A DNA stretch of 52,047 nt from a virus: positions 1 to 52,047 of IMG/VR virus record IMGVR_UViG_3300044633_001177, one strand, 5' to 3'. The position numbers and the translations under genes are program-made. The notes below the pieces were generated by a model. That model searched no databases. It worked only from the letters and a program-made list of their open reading frames with translations, and had not been told where the DNA came from. Position 1 is the stretch's first letter. Each line of letters begins with the position of its first letter. Positions 32,333 through 39,582 of this stretch are shown here, in pieces.

Positions 32333-32647
32333 ATGAACTTCCCCACCGCGCTCCAATACCTCAAACGGGGCACACCCATCGCCCGCTCATCTTGGGCCGC
32401 TGAACTGGACCTTGGTCCAAATCGCTGGATGACCTACTCCGGCGGGGTGGCGTGGAACAACTCGACCACCGGGCGGAATCCCGTCACGCCCATCGACATC
32501 AAGGAGGCGGACTTACGCGCCGGGGATTGGGTGATTCCTCCCCAATGCCCCCCCGAATTGCCCGGCCGCCCGAACTTCCCCGCAACGGAAACGGACGCCG
32601 CTGACACCCCACTTTTCGACGTTTTCAACCCTCCGTGCCGAATTTAA
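32333..32647 (+). CDS. DUF2829 protein, Tad2-like
   Basis: 104 aa. The start FPTALQYLKRGTPIARSSW, the central WMTYSGGVAWNN and the end PIDIKEADLRAGDWVIPP follow the DUF2829 layout (N-terminal helix with arginine, central strand, C-terminal A-x-DW). Tad2, which sequesters the Thoeris signal molecule, belongs to this family, so an anti-defence sponge role is possible. Most DUF2829 proteins are untested. It lies between two tail-fibre genes, where it would be expressed late; that is odd for an early anti-defence protein. Confidence 0.6.
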   Translation: MNFPTALQYLKRGTPIARSSWAAELDLGPNRWMTYSGGVAWNNSTTGRNPVTPIDIKEADLRAGDWVIPPQCPPELPGRPNFPATETDAADTPLFDVFNPPCRI

Positions 32648-32651
32648 ACCG

Positions 32652-33908
32652 ATGCGCCTCCCCGACGAAACCATCCGAATCATCCGCCTTGCCGCTGATC
32701 GCGTCCTTGGCTTGCTCACGTTTGTGGGCACAGGAGGGCTTACCGTCACCCGCACCGGGAACACCATCACCATTCACACCTCCGGCGGGAGCGGACCGGC
32801 GGGAGCGGACGGCATTGATGGGGTTGATGGGCTTGATGGAGCCCCGGGCACCAATGGCACCAATGGCACCAATGGCACCAATGGCACCAATGGCGTGGAC
32901 GGCATTGACGGCACGCCGGGCGGCACGCCGGGCATTGATGGAACCAATGGAATCGACGGAATCGACGGAATCGACGGAACCAATGGGACCAATGGAATCG
33001 ACGGGATTAACGGCACTGATGGAGCCCCGGGCACCCCGGGAACCAATGGCACCAACGGCACGAATGGCGTGGACGGTGTGAGTGCCGGGATTCCCTTTGA
33101 TTTTGGGAACACCACCATAAGCGGAGACCCCGGCCAAGGGAAGCTCAATTACAACCACGCCACACCCTCAAGCGTCACCGAAATTTACATTGACGCGATT
33201 GACTCCGCCGGTGTGACGGTCCGCCCCTTCATCGAAGAATTCGACACCACCGGAGGGATTTTGATGGTGAAGAAAAAGAGCGACCCGGCCGCGTTCCACA
33301 TTTTCAACGTCACCGCCGTTACCACCAACGTGGCGGGCATTCCGGCCAACTACTGGCACGCCATCACCGTCACTTACTTGGCGGGGGGCGGAACCTTCAC
33401 CGCCACTGATGACTTGCTGGTTGAGTTCTCGCCGCGTGGCAACGCGGGGCCAACCGGAGCGAATGGGACGGGTGTCATCACCGGAATGGTGATGCCCTAC
33501 GCTGGCGCGACCCTTCCCACCGGGTGGCTATGGGCGGACGGATCGGTGGTGTCACGGGCAACCTACGCCGCGCTTTTCACGGCGGTGGGCACCACCTACG
33601 GAGTTGGGGACGGTTCCACCACCTTCGGCATCCCGGACCTTCGCGGGCGGGTTGTTGCTGGCGTGGACAACATGAACAATTCCGTTGGCACCGGCGGGGG
33701 CGATGCCCTCCGCATGACCGCCGCCGCCCTCAATGGTGACACGCTTGGCGCGGCCGGAGGCACGGAGACGCACGGCACGTCCCTTAGTGTCTCGACTAGC
33801 AACAATGCCCCCAACACGGGCGGAACAGTGAAAGTCACCGCCGTGAGTGCAAGCGCGGCGTCTTCCATCCAGCCCACGATTGTCTTGAACTACATCATCA
33901 AAGACTAA
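32652..33908 (+). CDS. Collagen-like tail fibre 2 with tail collar domain
   Basis: 418 aa. Residues 1-45 are an anchor (LPDETIRIIRLAADRVLGLL). Gly-X-Y repeats run from about 50 to 138 (GTNGTNG, GIDGIDG). A beta-rich middle follows (150-270). The C-terminus is a phage tail collar domain (about 275-335): MVMPYAGATLPTGWLWADGS, TYAALFTAVGTTYGVGDGST and FGIPDLRGRVVAGVDNM, ending with a SIQPTIVLNYIIKD motif typical of the family. Probably receptor binding. It starts 4 nt after the DUF2829 gene. Confidence 0.88.
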   Translation: MRLPDETIRIIRLAADRVLGLLTFVGTGGLTVTRTGNTITIHTSGGSGPAGADGIDGVDGLDGAPGTNGTNGTNGTNGTNGVDGIDGTPGGTPGIDGTNGIDGIDGIDGTNGTNGIDGINGTDGAPGTPGTNGTNGTNGVDGVSAGIPFDFGNTTISGDPGQGKLNYNHATPSSVTEIYIDAIDSAGVTVRPFIEEFDTTGGILMVKKKSDPAAFHIFNVTAVTTNVAGIPANYWHAITVTYLAGGGTFTATDDLLVEFSPRGNAGPTGANGTGVITGMVMPYAGATLPTGWLWADGSVVSRATYAALFTAVGTTYGVGDGSTTFGIPDLRGRVVAGVDNMNNSVGTGGGDALRMTAAALNGDTLGAAGGTETHGTSLSVSTSNNAPNTGGTVKVTAVSASAASSIQPTIVLNYIIKD

Positions 33909-33941
33909 CGAAGGCGGGCTTTGACACCGCGCCCCCACTGA

Positions 33942-34367
33942 ATGCAACTTGCCTTTGACCTCGAAAGCTTTGAATGGGTGAACCCTGTTAATTTCCGGGC
34001 TGCCCTCGCCTCCATTTCCCTCCGCCGGGGGGATGCTCGGGAGTTCGTTATCATCCCAACCCGAAACGGGCAACGGGCGGAACTCCCCCATGGAGCAACC
34101 GCCACCCTGCAATTGAACGCGGCCGGGGTGGCCGGTGACGCTGGCAAGCTCGCCGACGACACCACCGCCACCGCCTTGGGCTTTGGCAACGAAAGCGCCT
34201 ACGCCTTCACGCTGGACGTTTCCGGGGCCGAAGTGGACGCGCTCTTTGCCGCGAATGAAACCGAAGTAAGCGCCTCGCTTGCGCTCCGCATTGAATCGGG
34301 GGCGCTTCGTGAGGCCACCCCCGCCCTTCCGGTCACGCTGGAAAATTACGTCATCGAAACCCCATGA
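33942..34367 (+). CDS. Fibre-associated protein, unknown
   Basis: 141 aa. Beta-rich (FRAALASISLRRGDAREFVI; GATATLQLNAAGVAGDAGKL; AYAFTLDVSGAEVDALFAAN), resembling small tail-attached or chaperone-like proteins that follow fibre genes. TTGACA lies 21 nt upstream of the ATG. The stop overlaps the start of the first holin-like gene. Confidence 0.55.
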   Translation: MQLAFDLESFEWVNPVNFRAALASISLRRGDAREFVIIPTRNGQRAELPHGATATLQLNAAGVAGDAGKLADDTTATALGFGNESAYAFTLDVSGAEVDALFAANETEVSASLALRIESGALREATPALPVTLENYVIETP

Positions 34368-34570
34368 ACCTAACCGACCTCTCCCCCGGCGATCACCTGT
34401 CTCGACCGGCCACCGACATCCTTGCCGCTTCCGCCGCTACCGCCGCGACAATCGGGGCCGCCGCGCTCAACGATTGGCTACAAAGCGCCGTCTTGATCCT
34501 GACTCTTGTTTTCCTCGCTCTTGGAATCTTCCTCCGGTTCAAAAAAATCAAGCTGGATGATGGCGATTGA
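34364..34570 (+). CDS. Holin-like protein 1
   Basis: 68 aa with one or two membrane helices: residues 17-35 (TDILAASAATAATIGAAALN) and 39-60 (LQSAVLILTLVFLALGIFLR), then a charged tail (KKIKLDDGD). This is the shape of class II/III phage holins. Overlaps the previous gene (ATGA). The endolysin lies far upstream at 5356, so lysis genes are split. Confidence 0.55.
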   Translation: MNLTDLSPGDHLSRPATDILAASAATAATIGAAALNDWLQSAVLILTLVFLALGIFLRFKKIKLDDGD

Positions 34571-34624
34571 CGCCGCCCGATAAACTCAAAGCAATCCCAC
34601 CTATGAACCCCACGAAGTAAATCC

Positions 34625-34816
34625 ATGAATCCCCCCAACACTCTTGAAGGCAGGAAAACCCTGATCGTCAACACCCTTTTCATCGTCGCCGGGTTTTACC
34701 CCCCGCTCGGTGCCTTGGTGCAAGCCTACCCAACCGAAACGCTTCAGCTTGTGGGCGTCCTCAACATCGCCCTCCGCTTCTTCACCAAAGGCAAGGTTCG
34801 CCTCCCGGGTGTGTGA
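34625..34816 (+). CDS. Holin-like protein 2
   Basis: 63 aa: a short N-terminus, then hydrophobic segments at about residues 12-30 (TLIVNTLFIVAGFYPPLGAL) and 38-52, then a basic end. Probably a small membrane protein acting with the preceding one (holin, antiholin or pinholin). A five-codon frame (34603-34620, MNPTK) precedes it with a start similar to its own. The gene is closed by a strong terminator. Confidence 0.5.
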   Translation: MNPPNTLEGRKTLIVNTLFIVAGFYPPLGALVQAYPTETLQLVGVLNIALRFFTKGKVRLPGV

Positions 34817-34850
34817 CGGAGCCCCGGAACTCCATTTCCGTCCCATGCTT

Positions 34851-34889
34851 GCGGGGCGCGTCCGATATATGGATGCGCCCCGCTTTTTT
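34851..34889 (+). terminator. Strong terminator at end of late operon
   Basis: GCGGGGCGCGTCC (34851-34863) pairs with GGATGCGCCCCGC (34871-34883) with one G-T pair, loop GATATAT, then six T. It ends the structural and lysis transcription unit. Confidence 0.92.
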
Positions 34890-34909
34890 GTAACCCCGGG
34901 GTGACAAAT
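34890..34909 (+). repeat. 20-bp direct repeat, copy 2
   Basis: Identical to 12980-12999. Here it directly follows the terminator T run and precedes the phosphoesterase gene. Confidence 0.9.
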
Positions 34910-34943
34910 ACGGTCCGATGCCTTGACACACCGGGCTTGATTG

Positions 34944-36368
34944 ATGCCCGACCCTATCGCTTTGCGCCGCGCCGCCGCTGATGCCTTCGCATCACGTGCC
35001 GCTGAATTCCTCACCACCGCCGAAGCCGGGCGGGAACTCTACCGCTCCACGGGAGTTTTCGACAATCCGGAGCAAGCCCGCCTTGCCATCTTCCGCGCCA
35101 TGGGGCGGGCTAGTTGCGAAGTGAGCGCCGGAGACACCCCGGAACCCGTCGCCGCCTCTCACGCCGCAAGCAACGCCACCGAATGGAGCGAAAACGCCGA
35201 CAAGGGAACCGCTTCGTTTCAATTCAAGGGGGCGCTTGATTCCCCCATGAAGGTGGACGAATTGCTTGCCGCCAGTGGCGTGGACCTCACCAAGTGGAAG
35301 GTGTCCGGGATCGAGGTGAAGGCGTGGGGAGTCACTTCCAAGATTCGCGAGTTCGCGGAAGGCCGCCCAATTGGCGAATACCTCCAAGCCGGGAAAAACT
35401 TTTACCTCTCCGTTAAACTCACGGAGCGCAAGGCCACCGTTGCCGAAGCGATGGCGGAGGCGGAAGGGCGGATGATTTCGCGCTTGAGTAATGAACCCAT
35501 CCGCTACATGCCCCCGGCCGATTTCCTCGCCGCCGGGGAGGACACCGCCAACCGCCTTTTGGAGCCTTGCATTTTTGACCTCCATCTCGAAAAGCTCGCG
35601 TGGGGGCCGGAGACCGGCGGGGCCGATTGGGGCACCAAGATCGCCGCGTCCGGGTGTCTCGCCGCCGCGGAAGATTTGCTCAACCATTACCGCCACTTTG
35701 GCCGGATTCTCTTACCGCTTGGAAATGACTTTTTCCATTGCGACAACATGAGGCAAAACACCTCCAACGGTTCGCACCTACTGGATGCGGACGTGAGGTG
35801 GGCGGAGGCATGGGACACCGGGTGTGACGTGGCCATCAACCTTGTGAAGCTTTGCCTTGAGTTCGCCCCGGTGGACGTTCTCATCATCCCCGGAAACCAC
35901 GACACGCAACGATCCACCTTCATGGGGCGCGTCCTCAAGGAATGCTTTCGCGCCACCGATCATGTGACCGTGGATCACTCCCCCGGCTCAATGAAGCGCT
36001 TCCGGTGGGGGCGGACACTTCTAGGCTTTTGCCACGGGAGTCCGCGGAATGAACCCTACCACAAGCTTGGGATGGAAATGATGACCCGATGGCCGGAAGA
36101 CCTCCCGGGGACCGTCCATCGCGAGTGGCACGTTGGGGATCAACACCGGATGCGCTCGCAATCAATGAACATCGAAGGCTTTGAGGAACAGTCCTTGCGG
36201 GTCCGCGTGATTCCTTCGCTTTGCTCCCCGGACGCTTGGCACGCCGCCAACCTCTACCACAACATCCGGGCCGCGGAGTGCTACTTGTGGCACAAAGAAG
36301 ATTGCTACGTTGGGCACCACTCCTACAACATCGCCCTCCGGGGCAAGGATCGCGCCCGCCTCGCGTGA
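34944..36368 (+). CDS. Calcineurin-like metallophosphoesterase
   Basis: 474 aa. The C-terminal 270 residues carry the metallophosphoesterase motifs: FDLHLEKLAWG (D-x-H), LLPLGNDFFHCDN (GND), VLIIPGNHDTQ (GNHD), GFCHGSPRNE and EWHVGDQHRMRSQ (G-x-H type). Phage proteins of this kind are annotated as DNA repair exonucleases or phosphodiesterases. The N-terminal 190 residues hold a probable HTH (DNPEQARLAIFRAMGR-like helix pair) and a SASGVDLTKWKVSGIEVKAW-type domain. The ATG at 34944 has TTGACA 21 nt upstream; a TTG at 34941 is less likely. Confidence 0.85.
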   Translation: MPDPIALRRAAADAFASRAAEFLTTAEAGRELYRSTGVFDNPEQARLAIFRAMGRASCEVSAGDTPEPVAASHAASNATEWSENADKGTASFQFKGALDSPMKVDELLAASGVDLTKWKVSGIEVKAWGVTSKIREFAEGRPIGEYLQAGKNFYLSVKLTERKATVAEAMAEAEGRMISRLSNEPIRYMPPADFLAAGEDTANRLLEPCIFDLHLEKLAWGPETGGADWGTKIAASGCLAAAEDLLNHYRHFGRILLPLGNDFFHCDNMRQNTSNGSHLLDADVRWAEAWDTGCDVAINLVKLCLEFAPVDVLIIPGNHDTQRSTFMGRVLKECFRATDHVTVDHSPGSMKRFRWGRTLLGFCHGSPRNEPYHKLGMEMMTRWPEDLPGTVHREWHVGDQHRMRSQSMNIEGFEEQSLRVRVIPSLCSPDAWHAANLYHNIRAAECYLWHKEDCYVGHHSYNIALRGKDRARLA

Positions 36369-36393
36369 TCCACTGGCATAGCGCCGCCCCGTT

Positions 36394-36443
36394 CCCCGGT
36401 GATCCCGGGGCCGTGCGAACGATTATCGGAAAATAATTTTCCG
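36394..36443 (+). other. Two hairpins downstream of phosphoesterase
   Basis: CCCCGG/CCGGGG (36394-36410, loop TGATC), and the perfect palindrome CGGAAAATAATTTTCCG (36427-36443). Neither has a long T run. They may form a weak terminator or a protein-binding site in the 210-nt gap before the amidoligase gene. Confidence 0.45.
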
Positions 36444-36497
36444 TTGTAAGTCACTCGTTTTCCGCATGTTATGCGCACACCGCAATTTTAATGCGGA

Positions 36498-36543
36498 TTT
36501 ATGCGCATAAAACACTTGCGCTCTAGCCGCTTGCGCTTATGGT
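36498..36543 (+). promoter_or_regulatory. Operator-promoter module before amidoligase
   Basis: Palindrome TTTATGCGCATAAA (36498-36511), -35 TTGCGC (36516-36521), 16-bp spacer, -10 TATGGT (36538-36543). Unlike the others it is followed by a leader of about 29 nt to the ATG at 36579. Further ATGCGC words lie just upstream (36470-36496). Confidence 0.75.
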
Positions 36544-36578
36544 TGGATCACAAAGGAAACACCAACCGAAACCACACC

Positions 36579-37457
36579 ATGCCAACCACCCCCTCCACCG
36601 CCACCAACTACTCCACCGATCGCCAGTTTGGCATTGAACTTGAATTCAAGGGCAGCGCCTACGAAGCCAACGCTAGATTGAACGCGGCCGGTATCGCCTC
36701 CGAAGTGGAAAGCTACAACCACACCACCCGTGACCGCTTCAAGTTCGTTTACGATGGAAGCGTCTCTACCAACTTGAACGTGGGCGGCGAATTGGTGAGC
36801 CCCATCCTCCGCGGTGAGGCCGGAATTGAGACCGCCAAGGCCGCCGCCAAGGCGCTCTCCAACGGTGCTAAAGTGGATCAATCTTGCGGTTTCCACGTCC
36901 ACATTGATGTCTCCGACTTCACCCTTTTCAATTTCAAGAACCTCGCCAAAATTTGGCTCAAGTTTGAAGATGTGATGGAATTCACCATCGCCAAAAGCCG
37001 CCGCGGAAGCGCTCGCTATTGCGCCTCCAACCTTCAGAACTTCCGCTCCTACCGCGACTCCGATTCCTCGCTCTCCCCCGCTGCCAATCAGTGCAAGATG
37101 GATTGCGCCGCCCTTGTTCGTGCCTTCGCCGCAATCGACGCTTGCACCACGATCGAGCAGATTGTGGAGCTCTTCCCCGGCCGCTACTGGAAGATGAACC
37201 TCCGCTCCTTCTTCCGCCACCAAACCGTCGAATTCCGCCTTCACCAAGGCACGGTAAACGCGACCAAGGTGGAAATGTGGGTGCGCCTCATGAACTACAT
37301 CGTGATGAGCGCCAAGAGCACCCGCGGCAAGGTGGCCCCTCGCAAGGACGACGGCAAGACCGGAATCGGCCGCCTCCGCTCGCTCTTCTACGGTGGCCGC
37401 GATGCCCACGTTTGCGCCTACTTCATCAAGCGTGCCAAGGTGCTCGCGGCCGCCTAA
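36579..37457 (+). CDS. Amidoligase (COOH-NH2 ligase) family enzyme
   Basis: 292 aa. Signatures of the putative amidoligase family: FGIELEF (17-23), KFVYDGSV (55-62), GGELVSPIL (69-77), CGFHVHID (103-110) and TVEFRLHQGT (217-226). The fold is that of glutamine synthetase/gamma-glutamylcysteine ligase. These enzymes are predicted to join a carboxyl to an amine with ATP, for example adding amino acids to a protein or small molecule. Nearby are two gamma-glutamylcyclotransferase-like genes (37901, 40125) that could undo or trim such links. An ATG at 36579 is preferred over the frame open from 36501, which would include the promoter. Confidence 0.85.
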   Translation: MPTTPSTATNYSTDRQFGIELEFKGSAYEANARLNAAGIASEVESYNHTTRDRFKFVYDGSVSTNLNVGGELVSPILRGEAGIETAKAAAKALSNGAKVDQSCGFHVHIDVSDFTLFNFKNLAKIWLKFEDVMEFTIAKSRRGSARYCASNLQNFRSYRDSDSSLSPAANQCKMDCAALVRAFAAIDACTTIEQIVELFPGRYWKMNLRSFFRHQTVEFRLHQGTVNATKVEMWVRLMNYIVMSAKSTRGKVAPRKDDGKTGIGRLRSLFYGGRDAHVCAYFIKRAKVLAAA

Positions 37458-37470
37458 TGCGAGCCCTTAC

Positions 37471-37490
37471 GGAGGGGCTCCGGCCCCTCC
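37471..37490 (+). terminator. Possible hairpin terminator or attenuator
   Basis: Perfect 8-bp stem GGAGGGGC/GCCCCTCC with loop TCCG, 14 nt after the amidoligase stop. No T run follows, so it may only slow transcription or protect the mRNA end. Confidence 0.4.
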
Positions 37491-37538
37491 TGCTCTCTCC
37501 ACCCTACCAACTCACCAAACGCCCCCACAACGCAAACC

Positions 37539-37850
37539 ATGAGCAAAGCCACCCAATCCCACGCGCTCCGCGCCCCCTTCATTCCGATCGCCCCGGAATT
37601 CACCACCTTGGACGGCGCACAATTCCGCGCCGCCACCGCCTTGGAATTCTGCCACCAACTCCGGGAAGCCTCCCACAACCCGGGGCGGTCCTTCGCCCAT
37701 TACCTCGCCGCCACCGCCCGCGCCGCCACGCTCTACAACGGAGCGCACCACCGGGGGGACACGGCGGAAAACCTCACGGCGGACCTGATCACCTCCGGAC
37801 TTGTTGTGGTCACGGAGGCGGTGGACCCGAACTTCCCCCGCCTCGCCTAA
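37539..37850 (+). CDS. Protein of unknown function
   Basis: 103 aa, mostly helical (FRAATALEFCHQLREASHNP; SFAHYLAATARAATLYNGAH; TAENLTADLITSGLVVVTEA). No family recognised. It lies between the amidoligase and the first cyclotransferase-like gene, so it may be a partner or a substrate of that chemistry. That is only a guess from position. C/A-rich leader. Confidence 0.6.
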   Translation: MSKATQSHALRAPFIPIAPEFTTLDGAQFRAATALEFCHQLREASHNPGRSFAHYLAATARAATLYNGAHHRGDTAENLTADLITSGLVVVTEAVDPNFPRLA

Positions 37851-37900
37851 TCCCCCGGGCCGCCCTCACTCTTCCCCTAACACTCTCCCCACCATCCCCC

Positions 37901-38386
37901 ATGAAAACGCTTTACTTCGCTTACGGTTCCAACCTCATGAAAGACCAAATGCGCCAACGATGCCCCGGCTCCATGCCGGTGGCGCGGGCGGAACTCCCGG
38001 GCTGGCGTTGGCTCATCGGCGAGCGGGGCTTCGCCACCATCGCGCCCTCCGCCAAGGCCACCGTCTACGGAGCGCTCTACGAACTCACGGAGCGCGATGA
38101 GGCCCGCTTGGACATTAGCGAAGGGGTGGCGGCCGGGTGCTATGGGAAATTCATCCTTGAAGTGTCGGTAAGGGATCGCGCCAAGGTCAAGGCCGTGAAC
38201 CGCGCGAAGCTCGCCGCGTCCAACCCGGTCCGCGCCCTTGTCTACATCGACCCGCGTGTCCGCCGCGGGGAACCATCCCATGACTACCTCCGCCGGTGCG
38301 TGCAAGGGGCGGACAAGTGGAACCTCCCGGACGAAGCCACCGAAACCATGCTTGAGTATTTCGAGGGCGGGGAACTCCCCTTTTGA
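37901..38386 (+). CDS. Gamma-glutamylcyclotransferase-like (AIG2) enzyme 1
   Basis: 161 aa. LYFAYGSNL (4-12) is the diagnostic AIG2/GGCT motif, and ELTERDEARLDISEGVAAGCY carries the catalytic-type glutamate (E74). Enzymes of this fold turn a gamma-glutamyl amide into 5-oxoproline and the free amine. With the amidoligase upstream it could remove or edit a gamma-linked tag. The large open frame that begins at 37019 is only the out-of-frame read of the amidoligase; the ATG at 37901 follows a C/A-rich leader. The TGA opens the next promoter module. Confidence 0.85.
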   Translation: MKTLYFAYGSNLMKDQMRQRCPGSMPVARAELPGWRWLIGERGFATIAPSAKATVYGALYELTERDEARLDISEGVAAGCYGKFILEVSVRDRAKVKAVNRAKLAASNPVRALVYIDPRVRRGEPSHDYLRRCVQGADKWNLPDEATETMLEYFEGGELPF

Positions 38387-38443
38387 AGTATTTTCATTTT
38401 ATGCGCATTAAATGCTTGCGCAATCCGCTTGCGCATCTATAAT
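38387..38443 (+). promoter_or_regulatory. Operator-promoter module, leaderless type
   Basis: Starts at the stop codon of 37901. AGTATTTTC element, TTTTATGCGCATTAAA (core 38401-38408), -35 TTGCGC (38416-38421), 16-bp spacer, perfect -10 TATAAT (38438-38443). Second inverted repeat TGCGCAATCCGCTTGCGCA at 38417-38435. The ATG at 38450 is 6 nt past the -10. Confidence 0.9.
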
Positions 38444-38449
38444 GAACCC

Positions 38450-38674
38450 ATGAGCAACATCAAGCCAATCAAAGTCAGCGAATTCCGCGGTGTTAAAAGC
38501 TACCGCTTCGGAACTTGGTTCATCACCGTCACTAGAACGACAGAAAGCACCCGCCAAGGATGCGGTCTCCGGCACAACGAAACATTCACGACTTGGCGTG
38601 CCAAGCATGACGATGGGCGCGAGGCGCTCGCCGGATACGGTGGCATTCGCGATGCCGTCCGCAAGCTCGCCTAA
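38450..38674 (+). CDS. Small protein, paralogue of 24854
   Basis: 74 aa. KPIKVSEFRG at the start and GGIRDAVRKL at the end match the protein at 24854, with a CGL and a TTW segment between. The second cysteine of the CGLC loop is missing here (CGLR). The leaderless promoter fixes the start at 38450; a longer frame from 38429 would begin inside the -35/-10 spacer. Function unknown. Confidence 0.7.
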   Translation: MSNIKPIKVSEFRGVKSYRFGTWFITVTRTTESTRQGCGLRHNETFTTWRAKHDDGREALAGYGGIRDAVRKLA

Positions 38675-38695
38675 CACTCCCCCCAATCCACCCAC

Positions 38696-38995
38696 ATGAA
38701 CAGGCTCACCACCGGTGCCACCGTCACCCTCACCAAATCCGATTGGACCCGCCCCGCCACCTTCACCGTGGTCCGCGTCTACCAGAACGGAAACGCCTCC
38801 CTTCGCTCCGCCGAAATCGGGAACCGGGACCGGATCAAGATCACCCCGGCGAATTGCGCCGAATTCCAAATCCTCGCTATCCATCAACGGCAACCCGATC
38901 GTCCCATGAGACGCCACGCCAACCCGCTCCCCGTTCTTTTCCTGTTCGCTCTCTACATCCTCGCCGAATCACTTCCCGGACTTCTTTTCCCATGA
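38696..38995 (+). CDS. Protein with C-terminal membrane helix
   Basis: 99 aa. Residues 1-65 look like a small beta-barrel (TTGATVTLTKSDWTRPATFT; VVRVYQNGNASLRSAEIGNR), and residues 77-99 a membrane helix (PLPVLFLFALYILAESLPGL) at the very C-terminus. Possibly a tail-anchored membrane protein. It overlaps the next gene (ATGA). No family recognised. Confidence 0.55.
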   Translation: MNRLTTGATVTLTKSDWTRPATFTVVRVYQNGNASLRSAEIGNRDRIKITPANCAEFQILAIHQRQPDRPMRRHANPLPVLFLFALYILAESLPGLLFP

Positions 38996-39267
38996 AAACC
39001 CCCAAATCCCTCCCGCTCCCCGCCCCCGGCTCCATCATCACCACCGCTTGGACCATCCCGCAAAAGTGGCATCGCACCACTTGGCGTGTGAATGACAACG
39101 GCACCGCCACCCCGATCCACCGGCAACACTATTGGTGTAGTGTTAGGGGTGCCCTTGAAGTGATCGAAAACGGCACCCCCGCCCCGATCACCCCCAAGCT
39201 CTTCCCGGCATCCGGGCGAGTCTTGCTCACCATCAACGGGGACGTGGTGGAGAACGGGAAATTTTGA
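38992..39267 (+). CDS. Small protein of unknown function
   Basis: 91 aa. Beta-rich with several Trp (ITTAWTIPQKWHRTTWRVND; RQHYWCSVRGALEVIENGTP). Starts at the ATG that overlaps the previous stop; a longer frame from 38743 is a shadow. The TGA is directly followed by the next promoter module. Confidence 0.55.
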   Translation: MKTPKSLPLPAPGSIITTAWTIPQKWHRTTWRVNDNGTATPIHRQHYWCSVRGALEVIENGTPAPITPKLFPASGRVLLTINGDVVENGKF

Positions 39268-39313
39268 AATATGCGCATAAAACACTTGCGCAAAGCGCTT
39301 GCGCATCCATATT
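39268..39313 (+). promoter_or_regulatory. Operator-promoter module, leaderless type
   Basis: Short form without the T-rich element: ATGCGCAT (39271-39278), -35 TTGCGC (39286-39291), 16-bp spacer, -10 CATATT (39308-39313). Inverted repeat TGCGCAAAGCGCTTGCGCA at 39287-39305. The ATG at 39320 is 6 nt downstream. Confidence 0.8.
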
Positions 39314-39319
39314 GAACCC

Positions 39320-39547
39320 ATGAGCAACACCTCCCCCACCGAAACTCCCGCCCTCAAATCCTTCCGCGCCATCAAATGGGATGGAAGGCGCTACCATGAC
39401 GCGACCACCTCCCCCTTTCGGGTGGCGGCCGAAAACCCCAACCCCGAACTTTTCAGCGAGTGCGCCACCCGCGACCTTCGCGGCGCTTACAAGCTTTGGA
39501 GCGAAACGAAGAGTGGAGCCACCACGGAGGTGTGGGGCTGGCTTTGA
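39320..39547 (+). CDS. Small protein of unknown function
   Basis: 75 aa. Pattern FRAIKWDGRRYHDATTSPFR, then CATRDLRGAYKLWSETKSGA and a closing EVWGWL, consistent with a small alpha/beta domain. Start fixed by the leaderless promoter. The first codons (ATGAGCAACA) equal those of the gene at 38450, so the promoter and start region were probably copied together. Confidence 0.6.
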   Translation: MSNTSPTETPALKSFRAIKWDGRRYHDATTSPFRVAAENPNPELFSECATRDLRGAYKLWSETKSGATTEVWGWL

Positions 39548-39582
39548 TCCTCCCGGCCGCAAACCCTAACCAACCACCGATC

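Noticed and set aside
1151-34944. Reading the TTGAC motif as standard -35 boxes
   Set aside because: With normal spacing the -10 would lie over codons 1-4, and no TATAAT-like sequence is present there.
37019-37900. Long rightward open frame (455 codons from 37019)
   Set aside because: It is the out-of-frame read of the amidoligase gene and the following small gene; only the part from the ATG at 37901 is a real protein.
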